DNA of 64,000 bases from Utricularia gibba (Eukaryota; Streptophyta; Magnoliopsida; Lamiales; Lentibulariaceae): positions 5,611,001 to 5,675,000 of the forward strand of contig CM007989.1 in the NCBI GenBank assembly GCA_002189035.1, written 5' to 3'. The position numbers and the translations under genes were made by a program. Below the pieces are notes generated by a model that saw only the letters and a program-made list of their open reading frames with translations, searched no databases and was not told where the DNA came from. Positions 25,617-35,975 of this stretch are shown piece by piece (within the stretch, counting starts at the first letter, position 1; each line of letters starts with the position of its first letter).

Positions 25617-26465
25617 ATGAGCACGATGGGTTTTCTGAACTTGTTGAGTTTGAGTATGGACAGAAAGGTGGCAATTCTTTGCATTTTATTGCCTGTTGTT
25701 GTGGGAGCGGCAGCTAATCTAAGGGAGGAGAGGCTTCTGATGCAAAAGACTGGTGGAGTAATGGGTGGAATCGGCGCCGCCGGTGCGCACGGCGTTGGAC
25801 TTGGAAGTGGACATGTAAATGGTGGAGGAGGACCCGCCATCACCGGCGGAGGACGTCCCCGTTTACTGGGTAAAATTGGCGGTGGTGGAAGCGTTGGCAG
25901 TGGAGGTGGAAGCGGAGGAATTGGCAGTGGACATGGTGGCATTAGTGGGAGTGTTAACAGCGGAGTTTCCGGTGGACGTGGTGGCATCGGTGGTATTACA
26001 GGTGGACGCGGTGGCATCGGCGGTATTACAGGTGGACGTGGTGGTGGTGGTGGTGGTGGAAGCGTTGGCAGCGGAGGAGTTGTCGGTGGACATGGTGGCG
26101 ATGGAGGGAGAGTTTATGGTGGACGTGTCGGCGGCGGCGGTGGAGCTGTGGTTGGAAGTGATGGCGGGAGCTCTAGAGGAGGCGGTGTGAGTAGGGGATA
26201 CGCGAGAGGGGGTGTGATTAGTGGGGGTGGGGTGGTGGGCGGTTTTGGGCAAGGTGGTGGGTACGGAACAGGAGGTGCATTTGGAAAAGGCGGCGGAGTA
26301 GGGTGGAGCACCGGCGGAGGAGCCGGCAAGGGAACGAGCTTCGGCGTAGGCGGAGGCGGCGGCGGAGTCTTAGGCGACGTCTTCGGCAAAGGATGGGGTT
26401 TCGGTCCTATTGGCGGTGGCGGTGGCGGTGGCGGTGGCGGTGGGGGAATTATACCTCATCATTAG
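25617..26465 (+). CDS. Secreted glycine-rich protein (cell-wall type)
   Basis: A single open frame of 282 residues. The N-terminus has a signal peptide: a hydrophobic stretch (VAILCILLPVVVGAA) ending near residue 33, after which Gly dominates. The start may be Met14 (MDRKV, base 25656), which gives a shorter and more typical leader. After a short charged segment (LREERLLMQK) come GGX/GXG repeats with Ser, Val, Ile, Arg and His, including three tandem 10-residue units (GGRGGIGGIT type, 25971-26045). The end is a pure Gly run followed by IIPHH. By family such proteins are exported to the wall and may have structural or signalling roles; the exact role is unknown. GC-rich repeats open long antisense frames that are not genes. 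Confidence 0.85.
   Translation: MSTMGFLNLLSLSMDRKVAILCILLPVVVGAAANLREERLLMQKTGGVMGGIGAAGAHGVGLGSGHVNGGGGPAITGGGRPRLLGKIGGGGSVGSGGGSGGIGSGHGGISGSVNSGVSGGRGGIGGITGGRGGIGGITGGRGGGGGGGSVGSGGVVGGHGGDGGRVYGGRVGGGGGAVVGSDGGSSRGGGVSRGYARGGVISGGGVVGGFGQGGGYGTGGAFGKGGGVGWSTGGGAGKGTSFGVGGGGGGVLGDVFGKGWGFGPIGGGGGGGGGGGGIIPHH
25971..26060 (+). repeat. 30-bp coding minisatellite in the glycine-rich gene
   Basis: Units beginning GGTGGACGTGGTGGCATCGG start at 25971 and 26001, with a third, diverged unit at 26031. The differences are mostly at third codon positions (GGT/GGC, CGT/CGC). Confidence 0.8.
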
Positions 26466-28087
26466 CTCCGAATTTCAATTTTCTTTCGCCCCTCCGCCGT
26501 GCCGTTGTATCTTACGCCATCCTTTCCATTAAATTTGCGGAAAAAAAATAAATAAAATATTCGCCTTCACATCCACACACACACACAAAAAAAAAACTTG
26601 TAAAAAATGGTACTTCGCCGTCCATTTCGTTATTTCAATCTTAAAAATAAAAGATTCGTTGTTAAATATGGCTTAGTGTTCTTTTTCAAAAGTATATATC
26701 GAAAAATAGAAAGTAAGTCAAATTATTATTTTTCAGAAAACTATTTGAGAGATACATGAATCTAAAAAGTAATTCGTAAAATTCCAAATTGGGATCTTGA
26801 TATCATTGATTATCATGATTTGAAAAAATTATAAAATTAGTCCTCAACATTTACTGTTCATACGCGCGAAATAAACCTTTGGAGCAATTAGTTCTCAGTT
26901 GTGTACATACTCATTATTTACATAAACAATTTGATATAAATAGTCTTCATTATATAAAGTAATTAGTATTAGATATTCCCTAATTTTATTACATTTACGC
27001 ACACTTTTTCCTAATTAAAAAACCAATTATTTGACAACACCCAAAGATGTGTCATAAACGACTAAAACATAACAACTGGTTGCAGTTGGTCGGGAAGATG
27101 GACGTGAATTGCCTACACCCCTGAGGCATAACAATATCACACTCGATTGAATAACCCTAACAATGCCACACTCACTAGACGCACCATAGCATCAGTAAAC
27201 TCCACTGCGTCGGCACACTTTGCAACTACATTGTGCCGGCGCACTTTGTAACATATCATGCAAATTACAATCGACATCGGTTGTATACTCAATCACCAAT
27301 TTGCACTAGAAAAACTCATACGCCTTCCACTGCGCGAGGCACACAACATCAAATTTCATGAAATTATACATAACTTTGAATATTCATTTTAGCAATTGGA
27401 TCGCACAGATGATTCGAGGATATTCTAATGTGTACCTACAGACTCTATGATAAATATTACATGAGTGGCATCGAAGAAACGAATCCTATTTTTTAGACTT
27501 CTACTCGGATGGTGACCCTATACTAATTGGATTTTATAATGAGGCTTTATGTTTTACTAAACAGGGATTAGTGTAAAATTTTTAAGTTTTATAAGTTAAC
27601 TAATTCGTTATCTACTAATGATCGATTACTTTTACAGGAAATATCTTAAATTTATTCTACAGGCTAAGAAGGTCAAGTATGTGGTTCAAACTCGATTTTG
27701 CTTTGAAATACCTGTTGTATATTTAATATAGTGCCAGATTTAGATTTGCTATCACTTTGTAAATTTTATTATTTATGAAATACCTGTATATTTTGAAATT
27801 ACATATAATCGATGAAACTATTAACTCGCTTTCGACAATAAATATATTAATAAATTAATAACATCAACCTATATATTTTTAAAAAATAATCATTATTGTT
27901 AACATATTTTCTAACCAACTAAAAAAAGTGTTAATTTAGAAATTACAATTTATATATTATTTAATACTTATAAACAACATTGAAGTTACAAAAAAAAATT
28001 ACAAAATAATATTTAAAGTATAAACATGTTTCTGAATCTTATTCAACTAGATTGGAGTAATGAATTAGGTTGTGGGCTGGATGGTGC
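26466..28087. other. AT-rich spacer
   Basis: Contains the 3' UTR of the glycine-rich gene (a CACACACACACA run at about 26574-26586) and AT-rich sequence. A GC-richer patch at 27080-27260 has no open frame. Nothing else was recognised. Confidence 0.45.
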
Positions 28088-28092
28088 TAGGC

Positions 28093-28696
28093 TGATGTGA
28101 CCCTCTAATCTATAGAGATTAGCAACCCACAAAAAAGAGGTGATTTTGAAGCTTAGAAGAGAACCCACCCAAGTCTACCCTCAAGAGAATAAATCTCTTG
28201 CAATCAGACTTCGAAACAAAGAAAATTAGGAGCCACACTTCAGAAAAGAGAGATTGATTGGAAGTAATAATCCTAGAACGCCACAAGCTCAAAGCTTGAT
28301 AAGTTAAGAGTGTTCAAGCACTCAAAGGAGAGGGGAATCCTCACAAGATACATAAAATGACCAAAGATCCTGAATTAGTACATCTCTAGAGTATTTATAC
28401 TCTAGAATTGGGCTCTAACATTACATAGTCCAAACTAAATGAAATAGAAAAGTCTAACAAGCCCAATGCTCTAAGTTAAGTCCATCTTCAAGTAGTTGAG
28501 CTCTTTTGATGGGATGTCTTCAAGCCCATGTTTGATTCCAATGGTATTGAGTAGACCCTTAAGTGTATCTTCAACCATCTTTGTCTTGCTCCTAGTCATT
28601 GGTCCTGGTGGAATCATCTTTCTTTCTAATTTGTTCACTTGAACAAACTCCTCATCATTCTTCAAATACACTTCATTATCTTCCTGGGGCTCATCA
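28093..28696 (-). repeat. 3' LTR of the gypsy element
   Basis: 604 bp. It contains the last ~225 bases of the polyprotein frame (to the stop at 28471), so coding sequence runs into the LTR. Confidence 0.95.
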
Positions 28697-31600
28697 TCCC
28701 CCCTTTCTTTAGGAAGATTCGTCCCTGAATCTGTATCCATGTCGAAAAGAGACAAATCAGCAACATTAAAAGTTGAATGAACAGAATACTCACCTGGTAA
28801 ATCTAGCTTGTACGCATTATCATTAACGCGCTCAACAACTTGGAAAGGGCCATCTCCACGAGGTAGAAGTTTGGACTTTCTCTTTGTGAGAAATCTCTCC
28901 TTCCTAAGATGAAGCCAAACCCAATCTCCAGGTTCAAATACAACTTTGCGTCTCCCCTTGTTTGCTGCTGATGCATACTTTGCATTGTTGCATTCAATCT
29001 GTTGTTTCATCTTTTCATGCAATCTTCTGATTGCATCAGCTCTCTTCTTGCCATCTAAACTAACTTTCTCATCACAAGGCAAAGGTAACATATCCAAAGG
29101 TGTAAGAGGATTAAAACCATAAACGACTTCAAATGGAGATAATTTAGTAGTCAGATGCATGGTTCTATTGTAAGCAAACTCAACAAGTGGCAAACATTCC
29201 TCCCAAGTCTTAAGATTTGATTTAATCATAATCCTAAGTAAGGTAGAAAGTGTGCGATTAGTTACCTCAGTTTGCCCATCGGTTTGAGGGTGACATGTTG
29301 TTGAGTATAACAGCTTAGTGCCAAGTTTACTCCAAAGAACTCTCCAAAAGTGACTAAGAAACCTTGCATCTCGATCAGAGACAATAGTTAGGGGCATACC
29401 ATGAAGTCTAACAACTTCCCTAAAGAAGAGATCAGCCACATGAGATGCATCATCAGTTTTATGGCAGGGAATAAAGTGTGCCATCTTTGAAAACCTGTCC
29501 ACAACAACGAAAATTGAATCTCTACCCTTTGGGTACGAGGTAAGCCTAAAACAAAGTCCATAGAAATGTCCACCCATGGTTGGGAAGGAGTAGGGAGTGG
29601 AGTATACAAACCATTAGGGGCAGTGGTTGATTTAGCCTTCCTACAAGAGATACATCTAGAACAAATTCTTTCAACATCCCTTCTCATGTGTGGCCAAAAG
29701 AAATGTTGGGTGAGAGTATCGAGAGTCTTTTTAACACCAAAATGTCCCATTAGTCCCCCACCATGAGCTTCTCTAACAATCAAATCACGTATGGAGCAAG
29801 AAGGAATGCACAGCCTATCTTTCCTATAAAGAAAACCATCTTTCCTGAAGAATAGCCCAAATGTAGCAAGTTCACATGCCTTATAAATATCCCCAAAATC
29901 GTGATCATGAACATATAAGTCAATGATGGAAGCAAATCCAAGAATTCTTGCATCAAGATTGGCTAAGAGAGTGTACCTTCGAGATAAAGCATCAGCAACC
30001 ACATTCTCCTTACCTTTCTTGTATTTGATCACATATGGGAATGTGTCAATGAATTCCACCCACTTAGCATGTCTTCTATTCAGCTTTACTTGAGCCTTCA
30101 AATGTTTGAGAGACTCATGATCAGTGTGTATCACGAACTCCTTAGGCCATAAGTAGTGCTGCCATGTCTCCAAAGATCTAACCAACGCATACAACTCTTT
30201 GTCATATGTTGGATAGTTGAGGGTGGCACCATGAAGCTTCTCACTAAAATAAGCAAGTGGATGTCCCTTTTGCATCAACACAGCACCAATCCCTAAACCT
30301 GATGCATCACATTCAATTTCAAAAGTATCAGAAAATTTTGGAAGTGCTAGGAGAGGTGTTGAGCAAAGCTTATTCTTGAGTTGTTTGAAAGCATGTTCCT
30401 GCTCATCTCCCCAATGAAATGCATGATTTTTCTTGATCAACTGGGTGAGGGGTGCTGCTATAGAACTGAAGTCCCTAACAAACCGTTTATAGAAACTTGC
30501 TAAACCATGAAAACTTCTAACTTCACCCACTGATGTAGGTGTTGGCCATTCTTTGATTGCTCTTACTTTCTCTTCATCCACAGCTACTCCTGCATTACTT
30601 ACAACATATCCAAGAAAAGAGACACTATTTGTGCAAAAGACACACTTTTTGATATTAGCAAACAACTTCTCTTTTCTAAGAGTATCTAACACATCTTTCA
30701 AATGCCCTACATGTTCCTCAATACTTTTACTATAGATCAGAATATCATCAAAATAAACAACAACAAATCTACCTATAAAAGGCCTAAGAACGTGATTCAT
30801 CAATCTCATAAAGGTGCTAGGAGCATTGGTTAACCCAAAAGGCATAACAACCCACTCATACAAACCAAACTTAGTTTTAAAAGCAGTTTTCCACTCATCA
30901 CCTTCCTTCATTCTAATCTGATGATATCCACTTCTCAAATCAATCTTACTAAAAACACAAGCACCATGCAATTCATCAAGCATATCTTCAAGTCTAGGGA
31001 TAGGATGTCTATACTTGATTGTGATGTTGTTGACGGCGCGACAATCAGTGTACATCCGCCAAGTTCCATCAGACTTTGGAACCAATAACACCGGCACCGA
31101 GCAAGGACTCATGCTCTCACGCACAAATCCTTTAGACACCAATTCCTCAACTTGTTTTTGTATTTCCTTCGTCTCCTCTGGATTGGCTCGGTATGCTGGT
31201 CGGTTTGGGAGTTGTGCTCCAGGGACAAGGTCAATTTGATGCTCAATCCCTCTAAGGGGAGGTAAGCCTTGAAGTTCTTCTGGAAAAACATCTTCATATA
31301 CCTGTAAGAGAGACACAACACAAGATGGAATGGATGAAGCATGGTTAGGTGAAGTAGGAACTTCATCCTTATACATGAGTAGAATAAATGGTTGCCTAGC
31401 ATGAAGTAAGTGTCTAATCTCACTTGGCCTTGCTAATAGACTCTCATTCTTTCTCTCAATTCCTAAAACTCTCATGTTTTCACTCTCTGTTTTGTGCTCA
31501 TTTTCATCCTTTTTTTCACTCAATTCCTTGCCATCTCTTATTTTTTCTCCACTTTTTCGCATCTTTTTTTCACTCATTTTCACTTCACTCATCTCTTCTC

Positions 31601-33422
31601 CCTTACGAACGACCACCTTGTGCTTTCCATTATCAGTATGAAGGCCTCTAGCATCACTCAGAATTCTGACTTGATCTTCATGTGCCTCCTTTGGAGATAA
31701 TGGAGCAAGTGTGATGGAGCGTCCATTATAATTGAAGGAATATTTGTTCTTGAAACCATCATGAAATGCTCTTCTATCATATTCCCAAGGTCTCCCAAGA
31801 AGAATATGGCTTGCATGCATAGGAACAACATCACATAGGACTTCATCTTCATATCTCCCTATGGAAAACGTCACAAGCACTTGTTTGGTAACCTTTACCT
31901 CACTTCCTTCATTGAACCACTGCAGATTGTAAGGCTTAGGATGCCTCACGGTGGGTAGTCCCAATTTCTCCACCAAGATGTTGCTAGCAACATTGGTGCA
32001 ACTACCTCCATCAATAATCAGGCTGCAAACTTTCCTATTAACAAAGCATCGGGTTTGAAACAAGTTCTCCCTTTGCTCTTCATTATCCTTCACCCCAATG
32101 TTAAGCGTCCTTCGAGTGACTAATACTTCTCCAGAAACAGGCAATTCATCCTCATCACTCACTTCAGCTTCTGTCTCCACTAGATCATCATCATCTTCAC
32201 TAACAACTTCGCCATTGCCCCTAATCACCATTGCTCGTTTATTTGGGCATTCAGAAGCAATATGTCCAAGTCCCAAGCATTTGAAACATTTTATGTTTCT
32301 GGTAGTTCCCTTTGAAGGTGTTGTTCGCTCCCCTTGCTTGGAACTTGATTGGATGTCGAATTTGAAGTGTTCCATGGATGACTTCCCTTTATTTCTCTCC
32401 ATCATCTCATTGGTGCCCCCAAATTTCGAACCAGAAGTCCTCTTGTTGAAATCTCTTGCGAAACTCTTGCTAGATAGTTGTTTCTCAACCTTTGTGGCCA
32501 TATGAATCATGTCCTCCATCTCAATGTAGTGATGAAGCTCCACAATATTTGCAATCTCCTTATTCATCCCATGAAGAAACCTAGCCATAGTTGCTTCTCT
32601 ATCTTCCTGAACATGAGCTCTAATCATTAAAATCTCCATTTCCTGCCAATATTCCTCCACTGGCCTTGAGCCCTGCTTGAGATTTTGCAAACGTTGATAA
32701 ACATCTCTTTGGTAATGGTTTGGAACAAACCGCCTCCTCATAACTCTTTTCATCTCAACCCAAGTGTGAATTGGTTCTTCAGAGTCAATCCTTCTTTTAG
32801 CCACCAATTGATCCCACCAAATGATAGCATACTCACTAAATTCCATGGAGGCCAATCTGATTTTCTTTTCGTCAGAGAAGGTGTTGCAATCAAAGACATG
32901 TTCTACTCTTGTTTCCCATTGGAGATATGCATCTGGATCATTCTTTCCTTGAAATTGAGGTATCTTCATCTTGATGTTGTTAACATCCTTTCCAATTCTT
33001 CCTCCGTCTCTTCTACCTCCCTGATCTCGAAATCTTCTTGTATCCCCATGCACAAAATCATTTTCACTATGTTCAATGTAGTCATCTTCTTCATCAGTAT
33101 TCAGGGTTCGATCTCTTCTTCCAACAGTCCTTGCACTTCGTTGATCACTTAAGTCATGTTCAGTGTTGATGCGTTGATGCAATTGACTACCTCGACCCCT
33201 TCCAGCAGCATAATTATCTTGTCTTCGTGCTCTTGCAACATTTTGCAAAGAATTTTCGTGTTCATCAAGCCTGACATTTATGTTTTCCAGAATGCGATGC
33301 AATCTAGTGAACTCCTGTTGCATAGCTTTCAAAGTGAACCTCCCATCCGGTGAGTCATCCTTTTCATGCTCACTTCTGGAATTTGACATCCTAAATACTG
33401 GACAAAAGAAAATGAGCAGCAA
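28471..33422 (-). pseudogene. Gypsy gag-pol polyprotein, frameshifted
   Basis: The first frame runs from 33422 (better start MSNSRSEHE at 33389) and the second ends at 28471. In order: gag core ([16 protein letters not shown]), a zinc knuckle ([14 protein letters not shown]), protease with DGGS, reverse transcriptase with YFDDILIYS, RNase H ([14 protein letters not shown]), and the integrase HHCC region ([10 protein letters not shown] to CISCRKAK). At about 29527 a GGG run is one G short of what the family motif needs. The frame is lost there, and integrase continues in the next frame with [21 protein letters not shown] and [13 protein letters not shown]. The tail has [20 protein letters not shown] and [10 protein letters not shown] see no classic chromodomain. 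The tail reaching into the LTR resembles CRM-type chromoviruses. It could supply no full integrase as written. Confidence 0.9.
28697..28710 (-). other. Polypurine tract
   Basis: AAAGAAAGGGGGGA on the minus strand directly before the 3' LTR. It lies within the reading frame, encoding the KERG part of PKERGDDEP. Confidence 0.8.
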
Positions 33423-34204
33423 GGAAGAAAAGAGACTAAACTAAAAAGAACAAAGAAACACACACAAGATTTACCACTCAATACTCAAGTTTCAAGTCCT
33501 TGATGCACTCTTTAATGTCATCATGCTTGTTCTCATGGCATCTAACGAATTAATCACTTCCAGATTGGTATTGATTATAGTGTAATGATGGAGTTAGGTG
33601 AGGGTGGCAGTATTAATAGTCTCAAGATGGAGACAAAGGGAAGTGTTTAAATTAAATTGGTTGCTTGTTGGAATAGATAAATAGGAAGGATGGACAACAA
33701 GGTAAGAACAGATGAAATCAGAGAATAGAGCACTACACACGAAATGTGTTGCTTGCTAAACTATAGAAATACAGGAATGGGCAATCAACAAAGAGAATAG
33801 TCAAATGGAAAGGTGGGGACACGTGAATGACAGGGGATGGGAATTGAAGATAAGAAAAACAACAATAAAGTGGTTGGTTGGTGGAATGGGAAAAGTAGAG
33901 AGGTGGGCCACAATTTAAACATACATAATAATGGATGATAGTGATGGGTAATGGATGTTCACCTTCACACTCCTTATCCTCTTGCACACTTGAAAATGAT
34001 ATTCAATGTGTTCTTGCTATTCAATTGACACTCAATTTCGAGCTCTTCTTCAATCAACTTCCTGTGAACCTCCCTTTTTTTTTTGTACTAAAGCCAAAAG
34101 TAATAAGGACTTGGCTTGAACGATTTTTTTTTTTTTTTTTTGAATAGGCAGGAATTGGAGAACTCAAACAAGAACTGGATAATAATAAGGATAAGGAACC
34201 CAAA

Positions 34205-34216
34205 GCTCTGATACCA
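34205..34216 (-). other. Primer-binding site (initiator Met tRNA)
   Basis: TGGTATCAGAGC on the minus strand, three bases after the end of the 5' LTR at 34220. This is the classic plant iMet primer site. Confidence 0.9.
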
Positions 34217-34219
34217 AAA

Positions 34220-34822
34220 TGATGTGACCCTCTAATCTATAGAGATTAGCAACCCACAAAAAAGAGGTGATTTTGAAGCTTAGAAGAGAACCCACCCAAG
34301 TCTACCCTCAAGAGAATAAATCTCTTGCAACCAGACTTCGAAACAAAGAAAATTAGGAGCCACACTTCAGAAAAGAGAGATTGATTGGAAGTGATAATCC
34401 TAGAACGCTACAAGCTCAAAGCTTGATAAGTTAAGAGTGTTCAAGCACTCAAAGGAGAGGGGAATCCTCACAAGATACATAAAATGACCAAAGATCCTGA
34501 ATTAGTACATCTCTAGAGTATTTATACTCTAGAATTGGGCTCTAACATTACATAGTCCAAACTAAATGAAATAGAAAAGTCTAACAAGCCCAATGCTCTA
34601 AGTTAAGTCCATCTTCAAGTAGTTGAGCTCTTTTGATGGGATGTCTTCAAGCCCATGTTTGATTCCAATGATATTGAGTAGACCCTTAAGTGTATCTTCA
34701 ACCATCTTTGTCTTGCTCCTAATCATTGGTCCTGGTGGAATCATCTTTATTTCTAATTTGTTCACTTGAACAAACTCCTCATCATTCTTCAAATACACTT
34801 TATTATCTTCTTGGGCTCATCA
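34220..34822 (-). repeat. 5' LTR of the gypsy element
   Basis: 603 bp, ending in the duplication TAGGC. It carries a duplicate of the polyprotein tail (open frame 34598-34798), as expected if the tail is encoded in the LTR. Confidence 0.95.
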
Positions 34823-34827
34823 TAGGC

Positions 34828-35059
34828 TGTAGTGTCTGAGTGGGTTGCATGATGCCCAGTCCACGTGCGGGCTGTCGTAATGGGAGGGTCATAGCCAGGA
34901 ATTAGAATGAATGCATACACTACTCACTCGAGGATCTCGTGTGCCCAAAAAGAAAAAGCATAAAGATGTGCCTCCACGTCTAACTCGAGCACCGCAAATG
35001 CAATGCTTGTGTAGAATATAAATAAATAGCATACCCGATAAGCTCACTCTCAACCTGCC
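34828..35059 (+). promoter_or_regulatory. Short upstream region of the dirigent gene
   Basis: Only about 232 bases separate the gypsy insertion from the dirigent ATG. A TATA box (TATAAATAA) is at 35017-35025, 35 bases before the ATG, which suggests a very short leader. Anything further upstream was displaced 6.7 kb by the retrotransposon. Confidence 0.6.
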
Positions 35060-35661
35060 ATGGCTGCTGCTGCAACTACACCCCTCAGCCTCAGCCTCGA
35101 AGAGATGATCCGCTCCATGGACAAGTATTTCCAAGACCTTAAACAACACAACAACTCCACCCACACCAAGCTCCAAGTCTACATCCACGCCTACTTCACC
35201 GCCTCCGATACGCACCCGCAAACCGTCCACTCCCTCACCGCCGCGGTGCCCAACTCTACTTCTTCAGGCTTCGGCCGGGTCCTCGTCATCGATAACATCG
35301 TAACCTCCGGCCCGGAGCTGGATTCCCCAGTCCTGGGTCGGTACCAGGGCTCCAACACCTTCGCGGACCTCACCCAATCCGCTCTGGCCATGAACATGAA
35401 CATGGTCTTCACTAGCGGCGACTACAAGGGGAGCACCATCACCGTCGTGGGCAGACAGGCCGTGAACGAGGAGGTTCGGGTTTTGACGATCGCCGGCGGG
35501 ACGGGTGCGTTTATGCTCGCTCAGGGATTGTGCTGGCGAGCAACCACTCCACGGACGCAGTCAACAACACTGGAACATGGTCATATGTTATGTATATACT
35601 CACTCCTGCGTTGTTGATGTCGGATGCAGATGGCTGCCTGCATGGACGCCACTCGACTTGA
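35060..35661 (+). pseudogene. Dirigent-family protein, frameshifted near the C-terminus
   Basis: Dirigent proteins are beta-barrel proteins that steer the stereochemistry of phenoxy-radical coupling in lignan and related synthesis. Residues 40-155 show the family pattern: LQVYIHAYFTASDTHP, FGRVLVIDNIVTSGPEL, GRYQGSNTFADL, MNMVFTSGDYKGSTITVVGR and GGTGAFMLAQG. The frame then changes: after GCTCAGGG at 35526 the family's final strand continues in the next frame (IVLASNHSTDAV, then WSYVMYIL) to a stop at 35661. As written, the open frame ends at 35617 with an unrelated tail. The codon before the break needs one more base after GGG. No signal peptide is visible, unlike most secreted dirigents. 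It is either a recent pseudogene or a sequence error. Confidence 0.8.
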
Positions 35662-35975
35662 AGGATTGCATTTGCATTCATGTCGCAGTTTATCCAAATT
35701 AATGTAATAACCTAAGGATGCATTGTCTTTTAATATGATGAACGGATGAATTTATATTTTTGATCTTAAGAAATATGGCAAAATCGATTATTATAATTTT
35801 AGTAGTTAAATTATTTTATTATTTTAATTTTTTGTGAAGAAAGTGGCACATCAATTTCTTCCGAACGCGGGTGCCATGCTTCCTGCACTCTCTGTATGCT
35901 TCTTCTTATTTACTCCCGGCAAGTTCATCGCTTTGAGTTTGTAGTTTCTTATGTAACTGGAAAATCATCTGCAAA

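Larger units (their letters stand above)
28093..34822 (-). mobile_element. Near-intact Ty3/gypsy retrotransposon (TSD TAGGC)
   Basis: A 6730-bp element on the minus strand. LTRs are 34220-34822 (5') and 28093-28696 (3'). Target duplications are TAGGC at 28088-28092 and 34823-34827. By eye the LTRs differ at about 8 substitutions and one indel over 603 bp, which suggests insertion within roughly the last million years at usual plant rates. The primer site at 34205-34216 reads TGGTATCAGAGC on the minus strand, the end of initiator Met tRNA. The polypurine tract at 28697-28710 reads AAAGAAAGGGGGGA. All polyprotein domains are present, but a single-base deletion splits the frame in integrase. Confidence 0.95.

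Noticed and set aside
25391-26389. Long minus-strand frames (208, 129 and 91 codons) over the glycine-rich gene
   Set aside because: They are Pro- or Thr-rich mirror images of GGN codons; the plus frame has a signal peptide and ends cleanly.
31424-33353. Plus-strand frames over the gypsy polyprotein
   Set aside because: Antisense shadows of the gag-pol frame with no recognised domains.
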